The notes: generated from the sequence alone by a model not told the origin. A stretch of 16,367 bases of DNA from Nitrosopumilales archaeon CG_4_9_14_0_2_um_filter_34_16 (GCA_002788515.1 PFRJ01000118.1:1-16367), one strand, 5' to 3'. Positions 7,848 through 15,324 are shown, counted from the stretch's first letter. Made by a program: numbers and translations.

Positions 7848-9422
7848 TTTCTTTGTTTGAATTTTAGGTGCAGATACTGATCTGCTTCTTGCATATTTGT
7901 CAATAATCTCATCTGGTGTTCTGCCGTTAAACAGGTCCTTACATAATCCACGAAGATATCTCATTATTGCCCAAGTTCCAGCTTTGAGGATTCCATACAT
8001 GAATACCTTCATTGGTGGTCCATATGTCTTATTTCTGAGAATAATTGGGATGATATCATTAATGACACGCAAGTTGTTTTCCCAGCATTTCCAAAATAAT
8101 GTAAATTGTGCTTCATTCAAATTTCCAAAGTGCATTGAATTCTTTTCACTAAAATCTTGGTAAAGCAATGGTGCGACTAAACCTCTGAAATCCATTTCTC
8201 TAAAATCACTCATCATATCAATCGTATATTGTATATCATCAGGTGTTTCATCAGGCCAACCAATAATGATTGTTGCTGCTGGGAACCAATGGTTTTCATT
8301 TAAAATTTTTGCGCCTTCTCTTACTACACTGCCCCATTCTTCTGGTGCGAAAGGTTTTGTTTTAACACCTAGATGTTTTTTTACCATTGCTGGTGCTACA
8401 GTTTCAATTCCTAGATTAGTTGCAAGCCATCTTCCTGTTTTATCTTGTTCGTTAACATGAGAAATTTGTTGCATTAGAATAGGATCTGCCGCAACTGCAG
8501 AGAATGTCATATGTGTTGTTCCAACAAAGTTTGCTCCCAGTCCCTTAAGGCCTTTCCACAAGTCTACAATGGCATCTCTGTTTGGAATAAAGTCTCTATT
8601 GTCACATCCGTACAATAACATTTCATCAGAATGTAGCCATATTGAATCAAATCCATAATCTAAATTAGTTTTAGCTTCATGTTGCAATCTATCTAATGGA
8701 AGATCTTTCTTTGATCTCTTGTTTACGTCACAAAAGTCACATCCTCTTCCACATCCTCTCATTGCCTCAATCAGTGAATTTATTGTAGGTCCTTCAATTA
8801 CTGGAATGTTTTCAAGATTTCTTACAAAACAATGCATCAATTCTGGTGCATCATTTTTTTCTAAATCTTGGAATAAATCTACGGCTAGCTCATCTGCCTC
8901 ACCAACAACAACTGTGTCAATTCCATGTATCTTCATTCTGTCTGATTTGGCTAATTCCCATGCACCGTTGCCACCAACAACAACTTTGAAATCGTATTGT
9001 TTTTTGAGCTGGATAATACTGGCACACATTTTCTTGAATTTCATGGCAACATAAGATAATTTTTCTGGAGACATTGTTGTTGTAACTGGAGCCATGCCTA
9101 ATGGATCCATCACATTAATTCCTACAACTTTGGTATCTGGTCCAATGGATTTATGTAACATTTCAGGATGTGCAAGGAAAACATCTTCTCTTTTGTATCC
9201 TCCTTGAAGTAATGAGCTTTCTATTCTTCTTAATCCTACTTGTGCTACTTTGACTTCTCCTGTAATTGGGTCTGTTTCAACTGATGGACAAAATACTTTA
9301 TCAAAAACCCATTCTGGAAGCACTTCATATGGTCCACATGCAATAAATCCATACAGAAAATTTCCTCGATAATTTGTCATTAAACTACGATCAGCAGTTA
9401 GTACAACACGTTTGCCAGCCAA
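7842..9422 (-). CDS. Radical SAM enzyme with cobalamin-binding-like N-terminal domain
   Basis: Cytoplasmic or membrane-associated radical SAM enzyme of 526 residues. The iron-sulfur/SAM motif is C224-x3-C228-x2-C231 in MRGCGRGCDFCD. Residues about 1-195 form a Rossmann-like region ending VVVGGNGAW...GIDTVVVGEADE, the usual end of B12-binding domains in this superfamily. The DxHxxG cobalamin ligand motif is not seen. Residues about 220-430 are the radical SAM barrel; about 430-526 are a helical tail. In archaea this class includes the GDGT ring synthases GrsA/GrsB, which cyclise membrane tetraether lipids and are of similar type and length; that assignment is a hypothesis only. The start is TTG at 9422: a TAA lies directly before it in frame, and a TATA box is 27 bases upstream. 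The next in-frame ATG (residue 15) would remove the conserved-looking VVLTADRSLM segment. Its stop overlaps the convergent 107-residue gene. Confidence 0.85.
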   Translation of the reverse strand: MAGKRVVLTADRSLMTNYRGNFLYGFIACGPYEVLPEWVFDKVFCPSVETDPITGEVKVAQVGLRRIESSLLQGGYKREDVFLAHPEMLHKSIGPDTKVVGINVMDPLGMAPVTTTMSPEKLSYVAMKFKKMCASIIQLKKQYDFKVVVGGNGAWELAKSDRMKIHGIDTVVVGEADELAVDLFQDLEKNDAPELMHCFVRNLENIPVIEGPTINSLIEAMRGCGRGCDFCDVNKRSKKDLPLDRLQHEAKTNLDYGFDSIWLHSDEMLLYGCDNRDFIPNRDAIVDLWKGLKGLGANFVGTTHMTFSAVAADPILMQQISHVNEQDKTGRWLATNLGIETVAPAMVKKHLGVKTKPFAPEEWGSVVREGAKILNENHWFPAATIIIGWPDETPDDIQYTIDMMSDFREMDFRGLVAPLLYQDFSEKNSMHFGNLNEAQFTLFWKCWENNLRVINDIIPIILRNKTYGPPMKVFMYGILKAGTWAIMRYLRGLCKDLFNGRTPDEIIDKYARSRSVSAPKIQTKKL

Positions 9423-9445
9423 TTATCAAACTTCGCTTAAGTATG

Positions 9446-9453
9446 TTATATAT
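9446..9453 (-). promoter_or_regulatory. TATA box for the radical SAM gene
   Basis: The palindrome-like TTATATAT (minus strand ATATATAA) is centred about 27 bases before the TTG start at 9422, so the mRNA should be leaderless or nearly so. This supports the unusual start codon. Confidence 0.5.
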
Positions 9454-9480
9454 CATTTACGAGGTACTTTATTTGTAATT

Positions 9481-10290
9481 CTAATTGGAATTATTTTTCC
9501 TGTTTGCTCTATTTGCAATATTTGCTGCTATTCCCCCAGCTGCTATCCCATTATCTATATTCACAACTGATAAACCCAAGGAACAACTTTGAAGCATTGA
9601 TGCAAGAGCTGCAATTCCTTTTTCTCCATATCCATACCCTACTGATGTAGGAATTCCTATGATTGGTATGTCTATCAATGTGGATACTAGAGTAGCTAAT
9701 GCCCCTTCCATCCCTGCTGCCACAATAATACAATCTACATCTTCATTTATCATTTCTTTCAATATTGGAAATATTCTCTGAATACCTGCAACTCCCACAT
9801 CATAACTTGTTATACATTCACAATTCATTGCTTCACACATCAATCTGGATTCTTCAGCTACTCCTATGTCTGATGTACCTGCAGTAATTATGCCCACTTT
9901 CCCACCATGAGATTTTATTGGTTTTTTGAATAACAATAACGATGATGAATTTTTTCCAGTTTTAATTTTCACTTTTAACTTCTTTGCAAATGCCATGATC
10001 TTTGGATAGTCGTCTTTTTTTATTCTTGATATGATGACCGAATTTGTTTTTTCAAGAGTTTTTTTAATAATTTTTTTATTCTCATCTAGTTCTTTTGTTT
10101 CTGCAAAAATCACTTCTGGAATTCCTCTTCGTTTTCTTCGATTAATATCAATTTTAGCAAATCCTTCTACTTCTTCAATTGAATATAATGACAAAAGCTT
10201 TTTTGCATCATTTATTGCAATTTTTCCTGATTTTACTGATTCTAATATGTCGTGAATCTCCAATGATGTTCTTTCTTTCTTAGTATACAA
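9481..10290 (-). CDS. larB: NPN cofactor biosynthesis carboxylase/hydrolase LarB
   Basis: First enzyme of nickel-pincer nucleotide synthesis: it carboxylates the pyridinium ring of nicotinate adenine dinucleotide and hydrolyses the pyrophosphate to give the biscarboxylate mononucleotide. The 269-residue protein has a helical N-terminal part with RRGIPEV (54-60) and a PurE-like C-terminal part with KVGIITAGTSDIGVAEE (131-147), DVGVAGIQR (164-172), AAGMEGALATLV (191-202) and SVVNIDNG (241-248). C236, in LQSCSLGL, sits where the catalytic cysteine (Cys221 of the Lactiplantibacillus enzyme) is expected. The start is TTG, in the same frame as malate dehydrogenase and separated from its TAA by two codons (GCA TTT), so the two are surely co-transcribed; a second TTG ten codons in is possible. 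larC and larE lie just beyond the divergent promoter. Family call is strong. Confidence 0.92.
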   Translation of the reverse strand: MYTKKERTSLEIHDILESVKSGKIAINDAKKLLSLYSIEEVEGFAKIDINRRKRRGIPEVIFAETKELDENKKIIKKTLEKTNSVIISRIKKDDYPKIMAFAKKLKVKIKTGKNSSSLLLFKKPIKSHGGKVGIITAGTSDIGVAEESRLMCEAMNCECITSYDVGVAGIQRIFPILKEMINEDVDCIIVAAGMEGALATLVSTLIDIPIIGIPTSVGYGYGEKGIAALASMLQSCSLGLSVVNIDNGIAAGGIAANIANRANRKNNSN

Positions 10291-10296
10291 AAATGC

Positions 10297-11211
10297 TTAG
10301 ATTTCAATACCTGAAATTGCGCCTTTTACACTTTCTACTGCCTTTTCAAATACTTGTCTTTCTTCATCATTTAGATCCAATTCAATAATTTTTTCTACTC
10401 CATTCCTTCCAATTATTGCAGGAACTCCTATGGAAATATTTGAGTGTCCGTACTCTCCATCAAGATACGTTGCTACTGGTATGACCTGTTTTCTATCTCT
10501 TACCACTGATTCAACAATTGCAGAAATTGCATTTCCTGGAGCATGTACCGTGGCTCCCTTTAATTCAATCACTTTTGCTGCAACTTGTTTTGTGTTCTGA
10601 ACTATCTCGTCTAATTTTTCTTTTGGAAGAAAAGATGATAGCGGAATTCCTGACACTGATGAAAATCTTGGCAATGGTAGCATATTTTCTCCATGTTCTC
10701 CAATAACTAGTGCTCGTATAGAATCTCGTGAATGACCCGTTGCTTCATGAATGAATTGTCTAAATCTTGATAAATCTAACATTCCACCCATTCCAAACAC
10801 TCTGCTTCTGTCAAATCCTGATACTTTGTAAGTAATGTACGCCATTGGATCCAGTGGATTTGTAACTGGAATTATCATCGAATTATCTGCATATTTTTTT
10901 ATATTTTCAACGACGCTTTTCACAATTGACGCGTTAATTTTTAAAAGATCCATTCTTGTCATTCCTGGTTTTCGTCCAGATCCTGCTACCACCACCACCA
11001 CGTTTGATCCTTTCATATCTGCAAAATCGTTTGATCCTTTTACTTCTACATCTATTCCTTGTTCTGATAACATATGATTGATATCCATTGCTTCTCCTTG
11101 TGGAAGTCCTTCTGCTACATCTAATAGCAAAATCTGGTCATCTAATCGTTTTAATGCTGAGAACAACGCTGCATCTCCACCTACTTTTCCAGAACCGATG
11201 ATTGTAATCAT
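10297..11211 (-). CDS. mdh: NAD(P)-dependent malate dehydrogenase
   Basis: Interconverts malate and oxaloacetate in the cytoplasm, a central step of the TCA-type cycle and of the links to autotrophic carbon fixation. The 304-residue protein is of normal length for the LDH/MDH family. Visible residues are: nucleotide loop GSGKVG (6-11); D31 at the end of strand 2, favouring NAD; R80 in SGRKPGMTR, the position where malate enzymes carry Arg and lactate enzymes Gln; R86; N118 in NPLD; D146 and R149 in LDLSRFR; and the catalytic H173 in GEHGE. Lactate dehydrogenase is therefore unlikely. The gene begins at the divergent promoter shared with larC and is followed by larB after only 6 bases. That pairing links a hydroxyacid dehydrogenase to a cofactor used by hydroxyacid racemases. 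No Shine-Dalgarno site is seen; the mRNA looks leaderless. Confidence 0.93.
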   Translation of the reverse strand: MITIIGSGKVGGDAALFSALKRLDDQILLLDVAEGLPQGEAMDINHMLSEQGIDVEVKGSNDFADMKGSNVVVVVAGSGRKPGMTRMDLLKINASIVKSVVENIKKYADNSMIIPVTNPLDPMAYITYKVSGFDRSRVFGMGGMLDLSRFRQFIHEATGHSRDSIRALVIGEHGENMLPLPRFSSVSGIPLSSFLPKEKLDEIVQNTKQVAAKVIELKGATVHAPGNAISAIVESVVRDRKQVIPVATYLDGEYGHSNISIGVPAIIGRNGVEKIIELDLNDEERQVFEKAVESVKGAISGIEI

Positions 11212-11233
11212 GAAAAACGAGGTTAATTTTCAA

Positions 11234-11241
11234 TAATTAAA
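11234..11241 (-). promoter_or_regulatory. TATA box for mdh-larB
   Basis: On the minus strand TTTAATTA lies about 27 bases before the mdh ATG at 11211, which implies a leaderless transcript. An 11-bp palindrome begins 5 bases upstream of it. Confidence 0.45.
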
Positions 11242-11245
11242 TCTA

Positions 11246-11272
11246 ATGAAATTCATCAGATATTCGTCGAAT
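11246..11272. promoter_or_regulatory. Two 11-bp palindromes between the divergent TATA boxes; candidate operators
   Basis: ATGAA-A-TTCAT (11246-11256) and ATTCG-T-CGAAT (11262-11272) are each perfect 5-bp inverted repeats about one central base. Their centres are 16 bases apart. The first lies just upstream of the mdh TATA box; the second runs into the BRE/TATA position of larC. Their placement would let one dimeric regulator control both operons. Short palindromes do occur by chance in AT-rich DNA. Confidence 0.35.
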
Positions 11273-11278
11273 TTATAA
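11272..11278 (+). promoter_or_regulatory. TATA box for larC-larE-cysteine desulfurase
   Basis: TTTATAA is centred 26 bases before the larC ATG at 11301, the canonical distance for a leaderless archaeal mRNA. No ribosome site is visible before the ATG. Confidence 0.55.
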
Positions 11279-11300
11279 GCATTTTTGATAATTTTCAATC

Positions 11301-12524
11301 ATGGTAATTGTCATTGATCCACAGATTGCTGGAATATCTGGAGATATGCTTCTTTGCTCTTTGGTAGACTTGGGAGCTGATCAAAATAAGATAATTAGTG
11401 GTATTAAGGAATCAGAAAAATTCTTTTCAAATTCAACAATCAAAAAAATTGCTTTTGAAAAAATTCAAAAACATGGTGTTCAAGCTTTTCAACTACTTTT
11501 AGAAATTGATGAAAATTTTCATGAAAAAAAAGGCTCCGAGATAAAAAAAGCAATTATTGATTCTGTATCAAACATTGGATTGTCTGAAAAAGCAAAATCT
11601 TTTGCAGAATCTTGTATTGATACGTTGATATCTTCAGAATCTGCAATCCACGGAATTCCAAAAGAATCTGTCCATTTTCATGAAGCCTCTAGTATTGACA
11701 CTTTAGTTGATGTTGTTGGGATAACTATTGCCTTGGAGGATTTGTGTCTGTTTGATGAAAAAATTATATGTCTTCCTATTTCTGTGGGTGGAGGTTCTGT
11801 GACATTCTCACATGGTACCATGTCTAATCCTGCAAGCGCAATTCTTGAGATCTTTAAAAATTCAAACTTGATCATCAAAGGAAATGACGCAAATGAAGAA
11901 CTTACCACTCCTACCGGTGCATGTGTTTTAGTAAATTTGACACATGAATCTGTAAATTTTTGCCCTTCCATCAAAGTTGACTCTGTTGGTTATGGCGCTG
12001 GGCAAAAAGATTTTGAAAATTTCTCTAATGTGTTAAAAATTATCCGAGGAACTGAAAATCATTTCAAAACTGATTCAGTTAAGATACTTGAAACCAATGT
12101 TGATGATGTTTCAGGTGAAATATTGGGAAATCTAATTGAAAAAATAACGGAAAAAGGTGCTTTAGATATTTCTATCTATAATGGGATAACAAAAAAAGGT
12201 AGACCCACACATCTTGTGTCGGTTATTTGCACTGATGAGAATGTTGATAAAATCATTGATACATTAGTGTTAGAAACTGGAACGCTGGGGATTAGAATTT
12301 CTACCTCTGATAGGTTTATTGTTCCTAGATCCACTCATAATGTCACTGTAACTCTGAATGGCGATTCATTTCAAGTAAATTACAAAAAGTTTGTTTTTAA
12401 AGATAAAACAAATTTTAAAATAGAATTTGATGATCTAAAGACAATTTCAAACATAATTAATAAATCAATAAAAGAAACAGAAATTTTATTGCGAAAAGAG
12501 ATTGAAAAATTGGAGAAATTATGA
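11301..12524 (+). CDS. larC: NPN cofactor nickel-insertion enzyme (cyclometallase) LarC
   Basis: Final enzyme of nickel-pincer nucleotide synthesis: it uses CTP to insert nickel into the dithiolated precursor. The protein is one uninterrupted chain of 407 residues, whereas the Lactiplantibacillus gene makes full-length LarC through a frameshift between larC1 and larC2. Family motifs in order are: DPQIAGISGDM (6-16), HFHEASSIDTLVDVVG (125-140), GGGSVTFSHG (163-172), ELTTPTGA (200-207), then the C-terminal half with LETNVDDVSGE (263-273), KKGRP (298-302) and ETGTLGIR (325-332). It has its own TATA box, opposite mdh-larB. Its TGA overlaps the ATG of larE (ATGA), implying translational coupling. 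Family call is strong. Confidence 0.93.
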   Translation: MVIVIDPQIAGISGDMLLCSLVDLGADQNKIISGIKESEKFFSNSTIKKIAFEKIQKHGVQAFQLLLEIDENFHEKKGSEIKKAIIDSVSNIGLSEKAKSFAESCIDTLISSESAIHGIPKESVHFHEASSIDTLVDVVGITIALEDLCLFDEKIICLPISVGGGSVTFSHGTMSNPASAILEIFKNSNLIIKGNDANEELTTPTGACVLVNLTHESVNFCPSIKVDSVGYGAGQKDFENFSNVLKIIRGTENHFKTDSVKILETNVDDVSGEILGNLIEKITEKGALDISIYNGITKKGRPTHLVSVICTDENVDKIIDTLVLETGTLGIRISTSDRFIVPRSTHNVTVTLNGDSFQVNYKKFVFKDKTNFKIEFDDLKTISNIINKSIKETEILLRKEIEKLEKL

Positions 12525-13321
12525 TGACGAATCTTGATGAATTAACACATTGGTTTGAAAATAAAAACAAGGTCTTTGTTGCACTTTCTGGTGGCGTTGA
12601 TAGTGCCCTTGTCGCATATGCTGCATTTCAAAAACTTGGAAATTCTGCAGTTGCTGTTACTGCTGACTACAAAACTTTATCTGCAGAAGAACTTGATACG
12701 TCAAAAACAATCTGTTCAGAGATAGGTATTAAACAACTTTTTTTGGATTACAGTGAACTTGAAAATGAAGAATTTGTTAAGAATAATTCAAATCGATGTT
12801 TTCATTGCAGGATGGAATTAGGAAATCATTTGATAGCGCTGGCAAAAGATCATAATGTTGAGGTTATCGTTGATGGCACCAATCTTGATGATTTAGGTGA
12901 TTATAGGCCTGGAATTGAAGCACTAAAACAAAATGGAATTAGAAGTCCGCTGGTAGAGACTCATTTCTCAAAATCTAAAATTCGAGAGACTGCAAAAATG
13001 ATAGGATTATCTGTATTTGACAAGCCATCAAATTCCTGTCTTGCGTCTAGAATCCCATGGGGACAACGTGTTACTGCTGAAAAACTAACTAGAATAGAAT
13101 TTGGAGAAACAATTGTAAAGCAAATCACTAACGTAAAACAAGTCCGAGTCCGTGATATTGATGGTTCTGCAAAAATCGAAGTTGAAAAAAACATGCTATC
13201 TGTATTTGATGATGTTGTATTCGAACAAATAACTGAAAAATTAAAAATGATTGGATTTACTTCAGTTGAAATTGATCAAGAAGGATACAAACCAGGAAAA
13301 ATTAATGTGATTGCAGATTGA
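12521..13321 (+). CDS. larE: NPN cofactor sulfur transferase LarE, three-cysteine type
   Basis: Converts the two carboxylates of the LarB product to thiocarboxylates after ATP activation. The 266-residue protein belongs to the PP-loop ATP pyrophosphatase family: SGGVDS at 23-28, then NRCFHC giving C93 and C96, DGTNLDD (118-124), and SNSCLASRIPWG with C173. C173 is where the L. plantarum enzyme has its sacrificial Cys176. The added CxxC pair matches LarE proteins reported to hold a [4Fe-4S] cluster and work catalytically; the position match here is by eye. The gene overlaps larC by 4 bases (two possible starts, ATGATG) and the cysteine desulfurase by 4 bases (TTGA). A desulfurase encoded immediately downstream fits a LarE that is resupplied with sulfur. 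NAD synthase or other PP-loop enzymes are excluded by the RCFHC and SCLASR motifs. Confidence 0.93.
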   Translation: MMTNLDELTHWFENKNKVFVALSGGVDSALVAYAAFQKLGNSAVAVTADYKTLSAEELDTSKTICSEIGIKQLFLDYSELENEEFVKNNSNRCFHCRMELGNHLIALAKDHNVEVIVDGTNLDDLGDYRPGIEALKQNGIRSPLVETHFSKSKIRETAKMIGLSVFDKPSNSCLASRIPWGQRVTAEKLTRIEFGETIVKQITNVKQVRVRDIDGSAKIEVEKNMLSVFDDVVFEQITEKLKMIGFTSVEIDQEGYKPGKINVIAD

Positions 13322-14484
13322 TCTATCTAGACAATGCAGCTTCGACACAGATACATGAAGAAGTTCTAAATTCAATGTTACCTTACCTTAAAGAACAATA
13401 TGGAAATCCTTCATCGATCCACAGATATGGTAGATTGGCTCATAAAGCAATTGAAAAAGCTAGAAAACAAATTGCATCACTAATCAACGCAAACCCCTCT
13501 GAAATTTTCATCACTTCTGGAGGTACAGAATCAAACAATACGGTATTGAAAGGAATAAAATTAAAAAATAATTCTCAAATCATTACCTCTTCAATTGAAC
13601 ACGATGCAATTTTAGAACCTTGTAAAAAATTATCTGAAAATGGTGTTGATGTAGATTATTTGCCTGTAGATCAATTTGGCTCTGTAACTCCATTAGAATT
13701 AAAAAATCATTTATCTGAAAATACTTGTCTTGTTTCAATCATGTATGCAAATAATGAGGTTGGAACTATTCAAAGAATTTCTGAAATTGCTAAAATATGT
13801 AATGATGAAAAAATTCCTTTCCATACTGATGCTGTTCAGGCAGTAGGCAAAGTCCCAATTGATGTTAAAGAATTAGGCATAGATTTTCTCTCAATTTCTT
13901 CACACAAACTTTATGGTCCTAAGGGGATTGGCGCATTATATATTAAAAATGGACTAGAAATTAACCCTGTGATTTTAGGTGGTGGTCAAGAATCTGGTTT
14001 ACGTTCTGGTACTGAAAACGTTGCAAATATTGTTGGGTTTGGCAAGGCATGTGAAATTGCTAAAAATAATCTGGCTGAAAATACAACTCACGTGAAAAAA
14101 CTTCGAGATCTTCTTGTTGAAAAAGTATTAAGCGAAATACCCGAAGTAACTCTGAATGGTGATCCTCAATTAAGATTACCAAATAATGCGCATTTTACAT
14201 TTCTTGGTGTAAATGGCGAGGATCTAATAATCAAACTTGATGAATATGGTATTGCAGCTTCTACCGGATCTGCATGCTCTGTTAATACTCAAAGGGCTTC
14301 ACATGTCTTACAGGCCATGGGTTTCTCACATGAACAAATCACTGGTTCTCTAAGACTAACTATGGGGATTTTTAATAATGAACACGAGATTGATCAAACA
14401 GTAACGTCTCTCAAAAAAATAGTTGAAGAATTAAGATCTTTTTCTCCATTCAAAGAAAAGTATTCTTTTGTTTCTAAAGTCTAA
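13318..14484 (+). CDS. Cysteine desulfurase, NifS/IscS type
   Basis: PLP enzyme that removes sulfur from cysteine as a persulfide for iron-sulfur clusters, thio-cofactors or tRNA thiolation. The 388-residue protein starts IYLDNAAST, as the family does; SGGTESNN (67-74), HTDAVQ with D171, SSHK with the PLP lysine K197, and STGSACS with the active-site C320 are all present. The loop around the cysteine resembles the group I (NifS/IscS) type. The start is TTG at 13318, sharing bases with the larE stop (TTGA). The conserved N-terminus begins at the very next codon, so a later start is not credible. Its place in the larC-larE operon suggests that it feeds sulfur to LarE; it may equally be the general desulfurase of the cell. 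Its stop codon overlaps that of the convergent PEFG gene. Confidence 0.93.
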   Translation: MIYLDNAASTQIHEEVLNSMLPYLKEQYGNPSSIHRYGRLAHKAIEKARKQIASLINANPSEIFITSGGTESNNTVLKGIKLKNNSQIITSSIEHDAILEPCKKLSENGVDVDYLPVDQFGSVTPLELKNHLSENTCLVSIMYANNEVGTIQRISEIAKICNDEKIPFHTDAVQAVGKVPIDVKELGIDFLSISSHKLYGPKGIGALYIKNGLEINPVILGGGQESGLRSGTENVANIVGFGKACEIAKNNLAENTTHVKKLRDLLVEKVLSEIPEVTLNGDPQLRLPNNAHFTFLGVNGEDLIIKLDEYGIAASTGSACSVNTQRASHVLQAMGFSHEQITGSLRLTMGIFNNEHEIDQTVTSLKKIVEELRSFSPFKEKYSFVSKV

Positions 14485-15305
14485 ATGTTTATCTGAAGTT
14501 TGTTTCTTGTAGCTAAAATTGTAATCATAATTCCTACAATCAATACCGTCATTACAATTGTACCAAATTCAGGAATAACATAAGTGCCAATAATCTCAAT
14601 GTCTGAATCACCTTGCTCAAAATTAATTGTAATTGTTCTGGATTCTGTATGCACTACTGATTCGTTATAGTCGACTTCTATTGCGTCAATTAGAATTATG
14701 AATTTGTCATCTTTACCATCTTGTTTCTCTGCTCCTATGAATTCTCTTGGTAATTCTAGTGTGATTGACCCCTCATCAGCTGATTCTATCTGAACTATTA
14801 ATGCAAAGCTTTCTTCATCTATCACCATATTTTTAACCGTGCCTCCTTTGATGGTGTATTTTACATCAAATGTACCACTACTTCCTGCATCTACTTCAAA
14901 ATTCGTTGTAGTTGGAGTTACTGCTGATTTTGATGAATAACTAAATTCTGATTCTGCAATGTTTCCTTCACCATATGATGCTCTAACTGTATAGTCTCCA
15001 GATTTTTTCCATTGTGGTCCTTCTGCGATCACTGTGTGAGAATAACTTCCATCCTGTGCTACGACAATCTGTGCAATGTCTACTAGATTGCCTTCAGAAA
15101 AAATCTGTAACGTAATTGGTGTGCTACCAACGACAATAGATACATTTCCTGAAATTACAATTGTATCTCCTTCATCGTAATTATTATCGTCTGTTTGAAC
15201 ACTAATTTCTAGAGTCTGTGCCGCATTTACAGTTCCTGTAGATATTGCTAACAATACTATAATACCATAAAGTATTCTAAAATCCACAAACTTTTCAATG
15301 CGCAT
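14481..15305 (-). CDS. PEFG-CTERM surface protein, Ig-like (first of three tandem genes)
   Basis: Exported protein of 274 residues, function unknown. A signal peptide (about 1-29, ending TVNAAQ) is followed by an Ig-like module (about 31-123) with GPQWKKSGDYTVRASYG and DGSYSHT. A second beta domain (about 140-242) contains TIKGGTVKNM and ends EIIGTYVIPEFG. The C-terminus is the PEFG-CTERM signal: PEFG at 245-248, a hydrophobic helix and the basic tail RNKLQINI. This signal is thought to be cut by an archaeosortase that fixes the protein to the cell surface; no such enzyme is in the window. It is a diverged homologue of the next gene over its whole length but lacks cysteines. It has no partner on its strand closer than the 53-base spacer upstream, which carries a T-rich terminator and a weak TATA-like site. 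Confidence 0.85.
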   Translation of the reverse strand: MRIEKFVDFRILYGIIVLLAISTGTVNAAQTLEISVQTDDNNYDEGDTIVISGNVSIVVGSTPITLQIFSEGNLVDIAQIVVAQDGSYSHTVIAEGPQWKKSGDYTVRASYGEGNIAESEFSYSSKSAVTPTTTNFEVDAGSSGTFDVKYTIKGGTVKNMVIDEESFALIVQIESADEGSITLELPREFIGAEKQDGKDDKFIILIDAIEVDYNESVVHTESRTITINFEQGDSDIEIIGTYVIPEFGTIVMTVLIVGIMITILATRNKLQINI

Positions 15306-15324
15306 TTGTATATTTCTTTTACTA

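Noticed and set aside
8719..9054. 111-codon plus-strand frame inside the radical SAM gene
   Set aside because: It is opposite the CxxxCxxC region of a well-supported gene; the Ser/Thr/Pro-rich translation is typical of an antisense shadow.
9481..10290. LarB as the purine enzyme PurE
   Set aside because: The C-terminal half is PurE-like, but the N-terminal half, RRGIPEV, C236 and SVVNIDNG match LarB, and larC and larE are adjacent.
10297..11211. Reading the dehydrogenase as lactate dehydrogenase because of the adjacent lar genes
   Set aside because: The specificity position carries Arg (R80 in SGRKPGMTR), as in malate dehydrogenases, not Gln.
11212..11300. A nickel or NAD riboswitch in the divergent spacer
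   Set aside because: Both TATA boxes sit about 26 bases from their ATG, leaving essentially no 5' leader to fold.
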